From Paramecium pentaurelia (taxonomy: Eukaryota; Ciliophora; Oligohymenophorea; Peniculida; Parameciidae), in the NCBI GenBank assembly GCA_905183005.1, contig CAJJDO010000090.1:62001-126000 (forward strand): 64,000 nt of DNA. Reading direction: 5' to 3'. Shown here in pieces: positions 1-9,890 of this stretch (the first letter of the stretch is position 1; every line of letters begins with the position of its first letter). The translations under genes and the position numbers were made by a program. The notes under the pieces were generated by a model. The model was not told the DNA's origin and ran no database searches. It worked only from the letters and a program-made list of their open reading frames with translations.

Positions 1-9
1 ACTTCCTAC

Positions 10-500
10 TCATAATTTTATATAATAAAATATTTTATTAATATTCTCTTTAACGTTCAAATCCTTAATCTTATTATTCCCTTCTTATAAACTTTATTAC
101 CAAAGTATCTGTAAAATAACAATCTATTGAATTTATCTAAAAGATTAATTATATCATTTGTATGTTTAAAGAAAACATGGAAATAAAATTTATATCATAT
201 TGAAGGATTAATATTGATGATCTTAATTTAATAATAATTATCTTTTAAAGAATTATATTCTTTTATAAACTATAATGTATAATTTATTGTCTATTTATAA
301 ACTATTAAAATTCATTTCTAATCTAATTTGTATTTTTATCAAATTCTCATTTTTATGCTGATTTTAGATCAAATCAACATTCATTAATACTCAAATTTGT
401 AGATTCATCATTATACAAATTTAATTATATTTATACTATTATTTTTATCTATTAAGTCTTTTAATTTCTATTATTTTATATTAATGTTTCACTTAATAAT
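10..500 (-). pseudogene. degenerate or partial coding stretch at window edge
   Basis: Very AT-rich sequence. A minus-strand reading frame can be followed towards a TGA at 10-12, with gene-like text such as INLLDKFNRLLFYRYFGN, if two or three small introns are assumed. One in-frame TGA (plus 195-197) remains whatever introns I choose, and no convincing start was found. It may be a decayed gene or chance open frame, because in DNA this AT-rich a TGA-only code leaves long frames open by chance. No family recognised. Confidence 0.25.
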
Positions 501-674
501 TTATATATTATATAATTTTATTTTTAGTTATAATTAAATATATCTAATTTATAACTTTCATAGATATTTTAGAATAATTATATATAATACCTATAATATA
601 TGATTTAATATTGAAAGCAATTAATTTTATTAAAAAAATAGATGACATTAAGAGTTTAATAAATTAATAAATAC

Positions 675-1538
675 TCAAAGTGCTAGTAATTTTTTATTTG
701 CTAATGATATGGATGTTTAGACTAATTCTTATATTATTTTACATTCTAATTCTGGAAGAACTGTTGCAAAGAAAGCAATTAGATCTTATAAAATTTTAGA
801 TTTTAATGTAATTTTTTATTTATCTTTTGAATTTTCTATCTAACCTAAAATTTCATGGATTTAGTAGAGCAATTTAATAAATTATTATGTATGGACATTT
901 TTTAAACATGATACTTCAGTAATTTTAATTTGAATTCCTTATGAATATTTATTGATTTCCTCATTTATAATTGTAATTTAATTAAGTGGTTCTTATAATT
1001 TATTTTCTTCTATAATTAATTATTATTAAGTTATGATTTAATTAGAATAGTTTAATGATGCTTACACTTCTTGTGGATTGATATATTCTTATTATTGATG
1101 GATATCTACTTGATCATCTTAATTATTAATCTATGCAATTTAGATTTCAACATTTTCTTAATTAACAAGTTTGATTTATGATTAATCTGGTGATTTAATT
1201 TCATTTTATTAACTCAATTTAACAGATTAATGAGAATAGTCAAAATTTTAGAATTCTATTTTATTAGGAGTTAGATTCTATGTATGTGATGGAGTAGTTG
1301 GAAAAAAGAGTTTTTTAGGGACAGTGAAATTATTAGGAGAAGTAAATATTGGTCTTTTGGTTGGACTGGAATATAGATTTTAGGGAGTAGAGAATTTAGC
1401 ATCTTAATAACGATTCCACTTTTAATCTTGTTTTTCCTTTTACTTTTCAATCAACTTGACAAAAGGTTTAGGAATAGGTTCATTATCTCTTGAGTAATAA
1501 AGAGCTTTTTCTTTTAGTTTTGGAGATCTATTTCTCAT
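675..1538 (-). CDS. Q-rich hypothetical protein, 287 aa
   Basis: Single uninterrupted frame of 287 codons from ATG (1536-1538) to TGA (675-677), without introns. The N-terminal third is basic and proline-rich (begins MRNRSPKLKEKALYYSRD), with several SPTK/TPSH/LTPNK-like S/T-P sites. The middle is very rich in Gln, encoded by TAA/TAG, Asn and Glu. The last 90 residues are more hydrophobic and probably helical. No catalytic motif or family was recognised. Its start lies only 24 bp downstream of the stop of the next minus-strand gene, typical of compact macronuclear chromosomes. The antisense strand also shows an open frame here, but it has no good start and poor residue make-up. The coding assignment is fairly secure; the function is unknown. 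Confidence 0.75.
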
Positions 1539-1562
1539 TTGATAATATAAAATAAAAATAAA

Positions 1563-3389
1563 TCACTTTGGTTTTTGAATTTTAGGTTCAATAATAGATT
1601 CTTCAATTCTAGATCTATAGAGAGGATCAAGTGGACTTAAATTAAGATTCCTTTATTGAGAGATTTAGATCTACTCAAAAAATTGAACAATATTCTTGTC
1701 AATCATATGCAATAATTTATCATCTACAATACTTTTACATTTCTCTTATTATAAGGAAGAGAATGAACAATAATAATCTTTAAGTTTAGTCTGTAGTTTT
1801 TTATTGTTTATCACTCTAAAACTCTTTTGTAATTCTATTTCTTAGATTAAATCATCAACAATAAGATCTTCAGGTTAATCTTATTCAATTTACAAAAGAG
1901 GTTTAGGTAATAAATCAAATAATTTATTTTATTCTTCATTTAAGAGAATAAATCTAAGCATATCAATTTAGTGTAATTTCTCTATAATTTTCACAATATC
2001 TATTTAACCCAAGATTTCTTATTTGACTTTATCAAACATATGTCTTTTATTTTTATGACATCCAAGTAAAATAAGGAAAGATTCATAAAGACTTTTTGAT
2101 AGTTTTTCTTCTTGTGTTGGTATTTAATCTTATCTTATAGTAGATAATGGATCAACTATATGATTATTAATATGAATATTTTAATTCTTATCTATAGAAT
2201 TTGGATTCTTTGGAAATCTATATAATTCATTAGCTATTGATATAGTCATGAGATTGTTAATCAAAGGATTTAAGATTGTGGCTGTCAATATTACAAATAA
2301 TTGCCAAATACCTCCTATTTTACTTAATATGGTCTATAATTTTATATACGTTCTACGATATACACTTTCTTTATAATCTAATTATATGTAATGATAGACT
2401 AAATAATTATCATTATACAATTCAGAATATTCTCTTCTATCTTATTTAACTAAATTTAAATCTACTCTATCTTTTGAGAGAAGTAGACCATCATCTGTAT
2501 GAGTTTCAACAATTCTATAAGTCCATTATAACATCTTAGAAGTTGTTATTGAAAAACTATTTATATCTAAATTAATCAATTAAGAATAGGGTTGTCCAGG
2601 TTTATTCAATTACATTAAATAATCACTGGCATATACTGAATAATGACCTGCAGATAAAACATTATTAATTTCTTCTTTTGATGCACAACCTTAATATTCT
2701 GTGCTATTCTTACAAACACTTAATTGAATCACCAAGTATTAGTATACTGATCCAGATATCTATCCTTGTAGAACCTGTCAAATTTTATAGTAAATTTACT
2801 GGTGGATTTCTCTTTAAAAATTCTCTATTTAAGCATTAAACGACTCCTAATCTAGTATTCTTGAAAAAGTTTTATTGTATTTCATTATCGAAATCTTCTT
2901 TTGTACATGGAGCAATTGGAAGACTTGTACAACTAAATAATATAATTAAATACTTTAATGTGACATTAACACTTCCATTAATATAATTGACAAGTCTTTG
3001 TCTAATACATTAATTCACAGTTATATTATAATACTTCAAATTTCCTACAATTGGCTCTGAATGTTAATTTGCAATTGTTATAGCTAGAGTGAAGTTATCA
3101 TTATAGAGTGGAAATTACTTTATTAAAATATAGATTATACAGTTGAGTTAAATATTTGTTGCTCTGATTACACAACACTAGGTTCTGCTTGATCAATTAA
3201 GATAATCATTTCGGTTATCAAGTAAATCAAAGTGGCTGAACCTATAAGAAAGGTCATGCAACATCCTACAACAGAAGTATATCTTCCTTTTTCAAGTACT
3301 CTAAAATTGGGCAATTATCCAAAGATATCACAAGTATCAATAGTATAATTACTCATTCTTTTTAACATTTTCTTCTATTGTCCAAACAT
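1563..3389 (-). CDS. ciliate-type transmembrane protein, 585 aa
   Basis: Starts MFGQQKKMLKRMSNYTIDTCDIF. A strong membrane segment follows at about residues 39-65 (RYTSVVGCCMTFLIGSATLI). A long probably extracytoplasmic part has several N-x-S/T sites and paired cysteines, and a second hydrophobic segment (GGIWQLFVILTATIL) precedes a long basic, Q-rich cytoplasmic tail. This two-TM architecture is a large family in ciliates; I do not know its function. Introns removed: 3118-3140 (23 nt), 2775-2799 (25 nt) and probably 2933-2953 (21 nt). The 21-nt intron has no in-frame TGA and could instead be read through, which would add seven residues. Ends at TGA 1563-1565. Confidence 0.8.
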
Positions 3390-3510
3390 TTCTCTATTTA
3401 AATGTTAATTAATAATTTCAAAACTAGTTTTATATTATTCTAAAATGATTCAATTAATAAAAGAAAGAATGGGTAAACCTCAATTTATATAAATAATAAA
3501 TATATATAAA

Positions 3511-4823
3511 TCAATTTTTAAAATATTTGTTTTTGAAATTTTAATCATTTCCTCTATCTGTCTGACACTATTAATATTATTAGTAATTCATTTAGTGTTA
3601 TTTTTATTAATTTAAATCCAATTTAATTCCTTGATATTTAAAAGGTGATAAATGAATATCTTATTAAATATTAATTGGTGGAATTGGATTATGAGGCATT
3701 GGTTTATTTATATAAAATTATTAATTTTGTATTTGTTATTTCTATAATGGAAATTCATTAAAGTTTTAAATTAAATAATTCTATCTATTTGGAGATAAGC
3801 TATTATTATATCTCTATGTATTGTCTCCACCTCTACGAACATAGGATATCAGAAAATTCTCAGCCAATCCCTTACAACGTTCAATAAATATAGTTAGTTT
3901 ATCATCATAACATTTATATAATTCTTAGAAACTAACTCTTTCATCAGGATTACTTTGAATCATGTACATTATTAAATTTACAAACCATTAATCTGAATAT
4001 TCAATTTTTCCTAATTTCTAAAGTCTAGAACTCAAAGGTGAATTATGGAATTCCTTCAAATTCTTAGGTTTATCAAAAGGCAATTTTTAAAACTATAATT
4101 CGTACAATACAAGTCCAATCTATTTTATTTATGATTATATACAGAATAAACATCAACTTTTGATATTTTTTCATAATCAAATTAGAAATTATTTGAAAAA
4201 CTTTACATATATTATAGTTCAGGAGCAGCATATATTTTGGTTCCCAATTAGCTTTAAGTATTATTAAATTGTTCACAAAGCTTTGCTACTCCAAAGTCTG
4301 TCAATTAATATATAGGTTTTCCCATCTTAAAACTTATTAGAATATTTTCAGGTTTAATATCTCTGTGAATAACTCTTTTGTCATATAACGATTTATATCC
4401 TTTTAGAAATTATTAGAAGAATTAGAGTTTAGAATTCAGACTTGTAAGTTTGCTCTTAAAATCTTTTAAATTAATATCACATTCTTCCATTAGAATACAA
4501 AAAGATTTCAAATCTTAAAAATGGATTATATTTACGATAGTGACTAAATTCTCATTATTCTTAAAATCCTCTACCAACTTATTATATATTATGATTTCTT
4601 TATACATTTATTATTCATCTTTCGAATTTAATGATTGATCATATTAGATAACCTAATCAATATATATTTATACTTTTAAAATGCCTTATTTCCAATTATT
4701 TTGATAGTTATATTTACAACCATAAATCTTTCCCTCAGATCCACTATAATTTTTATAAGGCCATTAGAGTTGTTCAATTTTTAATAATTTCAAATTGTAT
4801 ATCAATCTGTCCATAAATTCCAT
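3511..4823 (-). CDS. Ser/Thr protein kinase, 429 aa
   Basis: Kinase domain at about residues 20-290. Visible landmarks are a glycine-rich loop (SGSEGKIYGC, residues about 27-36), a beta-3 lysine (GILKV, K50), the catalytic loop HRDIKPENIL (153-162), DFGVAK (176-181) and an APE (200-202), so all main catalytic residues are present. A Q/N/P-rich tail of about 130 residues follows and lacks a recognisable domain. One 23-nt intron (4120-4142) interrupts the segment after the activation loop; removing it restores VDVYSIGLVLYEL, the usual helix F/E text. It is most like the general calcium/ULK-type kinases, but I cannot assign a subfamily. The ATG chosen (4821-4823) is the first of two in-frame ATGs, the other being three codons downstream. 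Confidence 0.93.
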
Positions 4824-4889
4824 TTTATTAAATAATAATTATAAATATAAGTATCTTTATATAGAAGAACATTAAATTGATTTATTGTT

Positions 4890-6035
4890 AATTTTTAATA
4901 GTTTCTATGTTTAGAAAGCATTATTCAAAAGATTTATAGAGAAATTAATAACTAAACTAGAAAAGAGAATCTCAAAAGAATATTATTCATTTTTACTTTT
5001 CTTTAATCTATTACCTAATTTTTTAATTTATATTTATTAGGTTTTTATATTCAATAATATTTATACTTTCTCATATTCCATAATCCATCTTAATCTAAGT
5101 ATATACTATATCATTTATTTATTAATTATATACCAATTATTTGAATGATCTTAAAATTGTATTTAAGTTCTTTTATTATTAATATATAAAATTATTAATA
5201 TAAAGATAGAGAGTAGAATAATTGATATTTATATAAAATAATAAGAATTATTATATAGATAAATGCTTCAAATAAAACAAAGAATAGTGGCCAATAAAAG
5301 TATATAAAAAGATACTATATGAATATGCCTAATATATATATAAGATACAAATTACTCATAACATGCTTAGTAATATTTAAGTGTGATCATAAGTGAGATG
5401 ACTTAAGCAACTGTATTTACTATTAAAGCGATACTTTATATTATAAAGTTTAACATAAATAAAGAAATTAAAGGTAAAAACACAAAGGAATTCCATATTA
5501 AAATTTGTCTTAACTCTAATGAAATTTCTAATTCTTTTATTTTTAACTTTGACAATACTAATATTTATCTTAAACATATAAATGCAAATAAGATAACTTA
5601 TACTAAATGCCATGTTTAACTAATGTATAAATTACAAATTAAAACAATTTAGAAAAATAAAGTTAACAAAATCTTCTTCCATGTAACTTTTTTTGGTTCA
5701 TCAATTTTAATTGAATCATTATTAGTATAATCTAATTAAACAGCACCTCTTAAATTATCATCAATAATTTAATGTGTTTATTATTGACTTTCATAAAGAA
5801 TCTAAATTTTAGGTCCTCCTTTCTTCTCAATGTTTGATAATAACTTTGTAAGTGTTTTGTCATTTTAGTATATAACTTCCATCTCTTTTCCAAGTTAATC
5901 ATAATTTACTGATTTCAAAGTCTTGAGAATGCCAAATTTGATTTCTCCACAATCATCTTGAAACTTTATAACGTTAAAATTAGCTAATAAATAAAGACAC
6001 TTTATTTACATTAAATCTGTTAATTGCTTTGTTAT
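4890..6035. repeat. first copy of 1146-bp exact duplication flanking an N
   Basis: This block is repeated base for base at 6037-7182, the two copies separated by a single N at 6036. The duplication starts and stops inside unrelated features: it begins in noncoding DNA and ends within a gene. This is what an uncollapsed contig overlap at a scaffold join looks like. I read it as an assembly artefact. The first ~380 bases, up to 5267, carry no gene that I can see. Confidence 0.9.
5268..6035 (-). CDS. truncated copy of the 6415-7562 membrane-protein gene
   Basis: Identical to the 3' two thirds of the gene at 6415-7562, ending in TGA at 5268-5270. Its 5' part is missing because the duplicated block stops at the N (6036). 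It should not be counted as a separate gene unless long reads show a real tandem duplication. Confidence 0.85.
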
Positions 6036-6036
6036 N

Positions 6037-7182
6037 AATTTTTAATAGTTTCTATGTTTAGAAAGCATTATTCAAAAGATTTATAGAGAAATTAATAACT
6101 AAACTAGAAAAGAGAATCTCAAAAGAATATTATTCATTTTTACTTTTCTTTAATCTATTACCTAATTTTTTAATTTATATTTATTAGGTTTTTATATTCA
6201 ATAATATTTATACTTTCTCATATTCCATAATCCATCTTAATCTAAGTATATACTATATCATTTATTTATTAATTATATACCAATTATTTGAATGATCTTA
6301 AAATTGTATTTAAGTTCTTTTATTATTAATATATAAAATTATTAATATAAAGATAGAGAGTAGAATAATTGATATTTATATAAAATAATAAGAATTATTA
6401 TATAGATAAATGCTTCAAATAAAACAAAGAATAGTGGCCAATAAAAGTATATAAAAAGATACTATATGAATATGCCTAATATATATATAAGATACAAATT
6501 ACTCATAACATGCTTAGTAATATTTAAGTGTGATCATAAGTGAGATGACTTAAGCAACTGTATTTACTATTAAAGCGATACTTTATATTATAAAGTTTAA
6601 CATAAATAAAGAAATTAAAGGTAAAAACACAAAGGAATTCCATATTAAAATTTGTCTTAACTCTAATGAAATTTCTAATTCTTTTATTTTTAACTTTGAC
6701 AATACTAATATTTATCTTAAACATATAAATGCAAATAAGATAACTTATACTAAATGCCATGTTTAACTAATGTATAAATTACAAATTAAAACAATTTAGA
6801 AAAATAAAGTTAACAAAATCTTCTTCCATGTAACTTTTTTTGGTTCATCAATTTTAATTGAATCATTATTAGTATAATCTAATTAAACAGCACCTCTTAA
6901 ATTATCATCAATAATTTAATGTGTTTATTATTGACTTTCATAAAGAATCTAAATTTTAGGTCCTCCTTTCTTCTCAATGTTTGATAATAACTTTGTAAGT
7001 GTTTTGTCATTTTAGTATATAACTTCCATCTCTTTTCCAAGTTAATCATAATTTACTGATTTCAAAGTCTTGAGAATGCCAAATTTGATTTCTCCACAAT
7101 CATCTTGAAACTTTATAACGTTAAAATTAGCTAATAAATAAAGACACTTTATTTACATTAAATCTGTTAATTGCTTTGTTAT
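6037..7182. repeat. second copy of the 1146-bp exact duplication
   Basis: Exact copy of 4890-6035. On its right side the sequence continues into the complete 5' end of the minus-strand membrane-protein gene. On the left of the first copy the sequence continues to the kinase gene. The simplest true order is therefore a single block between the kinase and the 5' end at 7562. Confidence 0.9.
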
Positions 7183-7562
7183 CGTTAAGGTATACCACCA
7201 TTGCTATAGTTTTTAGAATATGATGATCTTTTGTTATCTCCCAAAAAACTCATACCAGAATCCTATTTAATATGTTGCTATCCTCTTTCTGTAGTATTTT
7301 AAGGTCCATTAATATTCTCATTAGAAAGTCGATTCTATTTAGGTGTCATACTAGAATTGCTTTCATGAATTGATGGTATGGCTGGTAAATATTGAGGTTA
7401 TTATTCCATTTCTTGATCTATTTTCCCTGTACGTTCTTAGACTTAAGTATTCAATATGTTTATCTATGGAATATAGGTTTAGGTTGGTTATTTACAATAA
7501 TATCTTAATATTAAAAACATTGCAGCTGCTATTGTTAAATCTAATATTGTTTGGTGACACAT
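6415..7562 (-). CDS. small multi-TM membrane protein, 373 aa
   Basis: Starts MCHQTILDLTIAAAMFLILR, a likely N-terminal membrane or signal-anchor segment. About 120 polar, Q/N/S-rich residues follow, then a globular part (FNVIKFQDDCGEIKFGILKT), and a hydrophobic C-terminal half from KKILLTLFFQIVLIC onward with four or five possible membrane helices. One 26-nt intron at 7131-7156. The start is the first ATG after an in-frame TGA, so it is fairly constrained, though a short upstream exon cannot be excluded. No family recognised. The partial duplicate is at 5268-6035. Confidence 0.72.
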
Positions 7563-7980
7563 ATATACATTGCAAATTTCCTATCATTCTTATTTCAATC
7601 AAAAATATGCTTATGTTACATATAGAAAACAATAGTTAAATCTTCTATTTATTCAATTCTCGATCATAAATATAAAATAAAGTGATCGCAGATGAAGATA
7701 ATAAAATCAACTAAAATTGCAGAAGCTCATTATTCATGATTTAATTATTATTTCCTTTTTAATATAATTTAATCCAACTCTAAATTCAATGAATTATTAA
7801 CAAATATCCTTTACTTATATGACTCATAACAATATTTAAATTAAATTGAATAAAATATGTGATAAAAAAAACTTATAAATTTAATTATTCTCCTTGACTT
7901 ATCGTTTATTGCTATTAGTATTTTGATGATTTCCAAAATGTAAAACTTATTTTTATTCCATTATTATATTTATTTATAAA
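7563..7980. other. divergent intergenic region
   Basis: About 420 bp between the starts of a minus-strand and a plus-strand gene. It is AT-rich with no coding signal that I trust, and presumably holds both promoters. No specific motif was identified. Confidence 0.5.
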
Positions 7981-9125
7981 ATGACTGAGTATTATGTATT
8001 AAAGAAAAGTCTCTAAACTTTTGAAAATTATGGTAAGACTCAAGAAATTAGATAATAACTATTATAAGGAGATACTCAAGTTTTAAAAAATATCATCACT
8101 TTACTAATAGCTATTCTTAAAGATCCAAAAACAGATCCAATCATGATGCTTCAAGCTGTTAGAGTATATAATCAATATATTTCTTTATAGTTTAGTAAAG
8201 ACTGTATGGAAACATTCAATGATGATTTCATTAGTCAATTCTAATTGGAAGTCTTACCATATTTTGAATCAATGGCCATGTTTGAATATAAAAGTGAAGC
8301 TCATGACAGAGGCTAATTTTATTTTAGTAAAGAGCCTGATCCTTATACAGCAAAACTTGGAAATACTTTATTGCATTTAGTTTTGGAATGCATATGGGTT
8401 TGGGCTAAATGGTTTCCCATGGATCCAGATTGTTTGAAAGTCTCATGTTATAGAATTACACTAGAAAAGTTGTGTATATTAGGAGTGAGATTTAATAAGA
8501 TTCTGTACTTTAACAAGTTATTAATTAAACGTCATTTGCCAGAATGTATGGTACCAATGAAAATTATTCAGGAATTAAGAAGAGCTGTTAAATTGGATTT
8601 ATAATAGTATATATAATAATTTGATTTAGAACCTTTGGTAATGGTAGTTCCAGTATCATTATCCAATAAAGATTAAGTTAATTATTACCTTAAGAAATGG
8701 CCAGAGATGAGAGTTAAGAAGTCTTTTATTCTGATATGATTAGACGATTATATCGTCAACATCTAAAAAATGAAAGAAAATAAGTTCCAAAGAAATCTGG
8801 ATAAGATGAATCATTTGTTTATATGCCTGAAGAAAAAGAAAACAATATTCAAAATTAACAAATGCTTCAATTGAATGCCATCATATAAAAAACTCAGTCA
8901 GACTTTATGTCAACTATAATTCAAAAATAAGAACTCCAAAAATAACTAAGAGAATAATAAGAAAAAATAAAAGTTATGTAACAAAGAATAGAAATCCAAG
9001 ATGAACGCTTAAAATATTATGAAGGTGAAAGACCGCTTAGATCATAATTTTTCCAGTCACGATTTGTATAGTCTAATAATCAATCAGTTTAACAATCATT
9101 TATCCAATAGTAATAACATTCTTGA
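7981..9125 (+). CDS. helical/coiled-coil hypothetical protein, 373 aa
   Basis: Starts MTEYYVLKKSLQTFENYG. Residues 1-210 form an alpha-helical, HEAT/VHS-like region with the pattern LKNIITLLIAILKDPKTD, and a conserved-looking stretch LVLECIWVWAKWFPMDPD. A linker and a Q-rich coiled coil follow at about residues 290-345. One 23-nt intron (8607-8629); removing it is required to keep the frame open to the TGA at 9123-9125. The N-terminal part recalls adaptor or trafficking helical repeats, but this is only an impression. Complete and undisturbed; function unknown. Confidence 0.82.
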
Positions 9126-9189
9126 TTACCATTTATTTATTCATCATCATATATGTTCTACGATTATACATAATTGTGACATCATTCCT

Positions 9190-9740
9190 TTCGAATAACA
9201 AAATACTTCTCAAAAGATTTCTTTAAAAAAAAGGTGCAAAAGAAGACTTCAAAACCTTAAATCTAATTTACTTACAATCTTAAGCTGAGAATGAGAAAGA
9301 ATGAAATTATATCTAAGCTGTATTACATTAACTACTTGAAATATTCATATCAATTTTTCAATTTTGCTCATGTCTCATGAATTTTAAGGAATTTAACAAT
9401 TAGAATATTGGTAATTGTTTCACTGAATTAAGTAATTCTACTTTTGGATGTAACCACCTATTCTACAATATTTTTAAGTATAATTTTATAACATTATTTA
9501 CATCGGGCATCAACCTGATCTCAAAAATGCTCTTTCCTTTCACTTAATCCTATTCAATTTGATAACTAGGCATTCATTTCATCCTTTATTTGAGAGATGC
9601 ACACAATAGAATCATCCATTCTACTTTGATGAATCAAATCAGAAAATTTTGAAAATTGCTTAAACTTTCTTTTTTTAAACAAACTACTACATTATTACCA
9701 ACATAGTGCTTTAAACAAAATAACAAAGTATCTTGAACCC
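9190..9740 (-). pseudogene. probable gene relic with in-frame TGAs
   Basis: One minus-strand frame reads as a polar helical protein (e.g. RMDDSIVCISQIKDEMNAQL, then SERKEHF, DQVDARCKQCYKIILKN) but is broken by four TGA codons, for example in LSN-TGA-IGL and HF-TGA-DQV. Local GC is near that of neighbouring exons and clearly higher than in intergenic DNA, which supports a coding origin. Four TGAs in about 180 codons is, however, also near what chance gives. A second minus frame holds an intact 70-codon ORF starting MPSYQIEQDQVKGKSIFEIR, so the correct frame is not certain. No family recognised. Confidence 0.4.
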
Positions 9741-9835
9741 TAAATTAACTTTAGATTAAAAAATTCTGGAATCGTATCTTTGAATTACATAAATAAACTC
9801 TTATTTCAATAATTAAACTTAATAAATTACCGTCA

Positions 9836-9850
9836 GGGGTTCATAACCCC
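9836..9850. promoter_or_regulatory. GC-rich perfect hairpin upstream of a surface-protein gene
   Basis: GGGGTT-CAT-AACCCC: six paired bases and a three-base loop, 40 bp before the ATG at 9891. It is the only strongly GC-rich palindrome seen in the surrounding AT-rich DNA. Each arm equals one G4T2/C4A2 unit, the type of repeat found at Paramecium telomeres. It could be a 5'-leader structure, a protein-binding site or chance; no tRNA fold fits around it. Confidence 0.45.
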
Positions 9851-9890
9851 GTTGATTAAGAATGAAAAAAACATAATTTATTTACTTGAA

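Noticed and set aside
640..930. Plus-strand frame reading SGRTVAKKAIRSYKILDF
   Set aside because: Antisense to an uninterrupted 287-codon minus-strand gene; no start codon and poor surroundings.
4890..7182. Biological tandem gene duplication
   Set aside because: Perfect identity, breakpoints inside a gene and an N exactly at the joint point to assembly overlap.
9830..9860. Possible tRNA-Met anticodon arm (loop TTCATAA)
   Set aside because: No acceptor, D or T arm can be folded around it; it is just a short palindrome.
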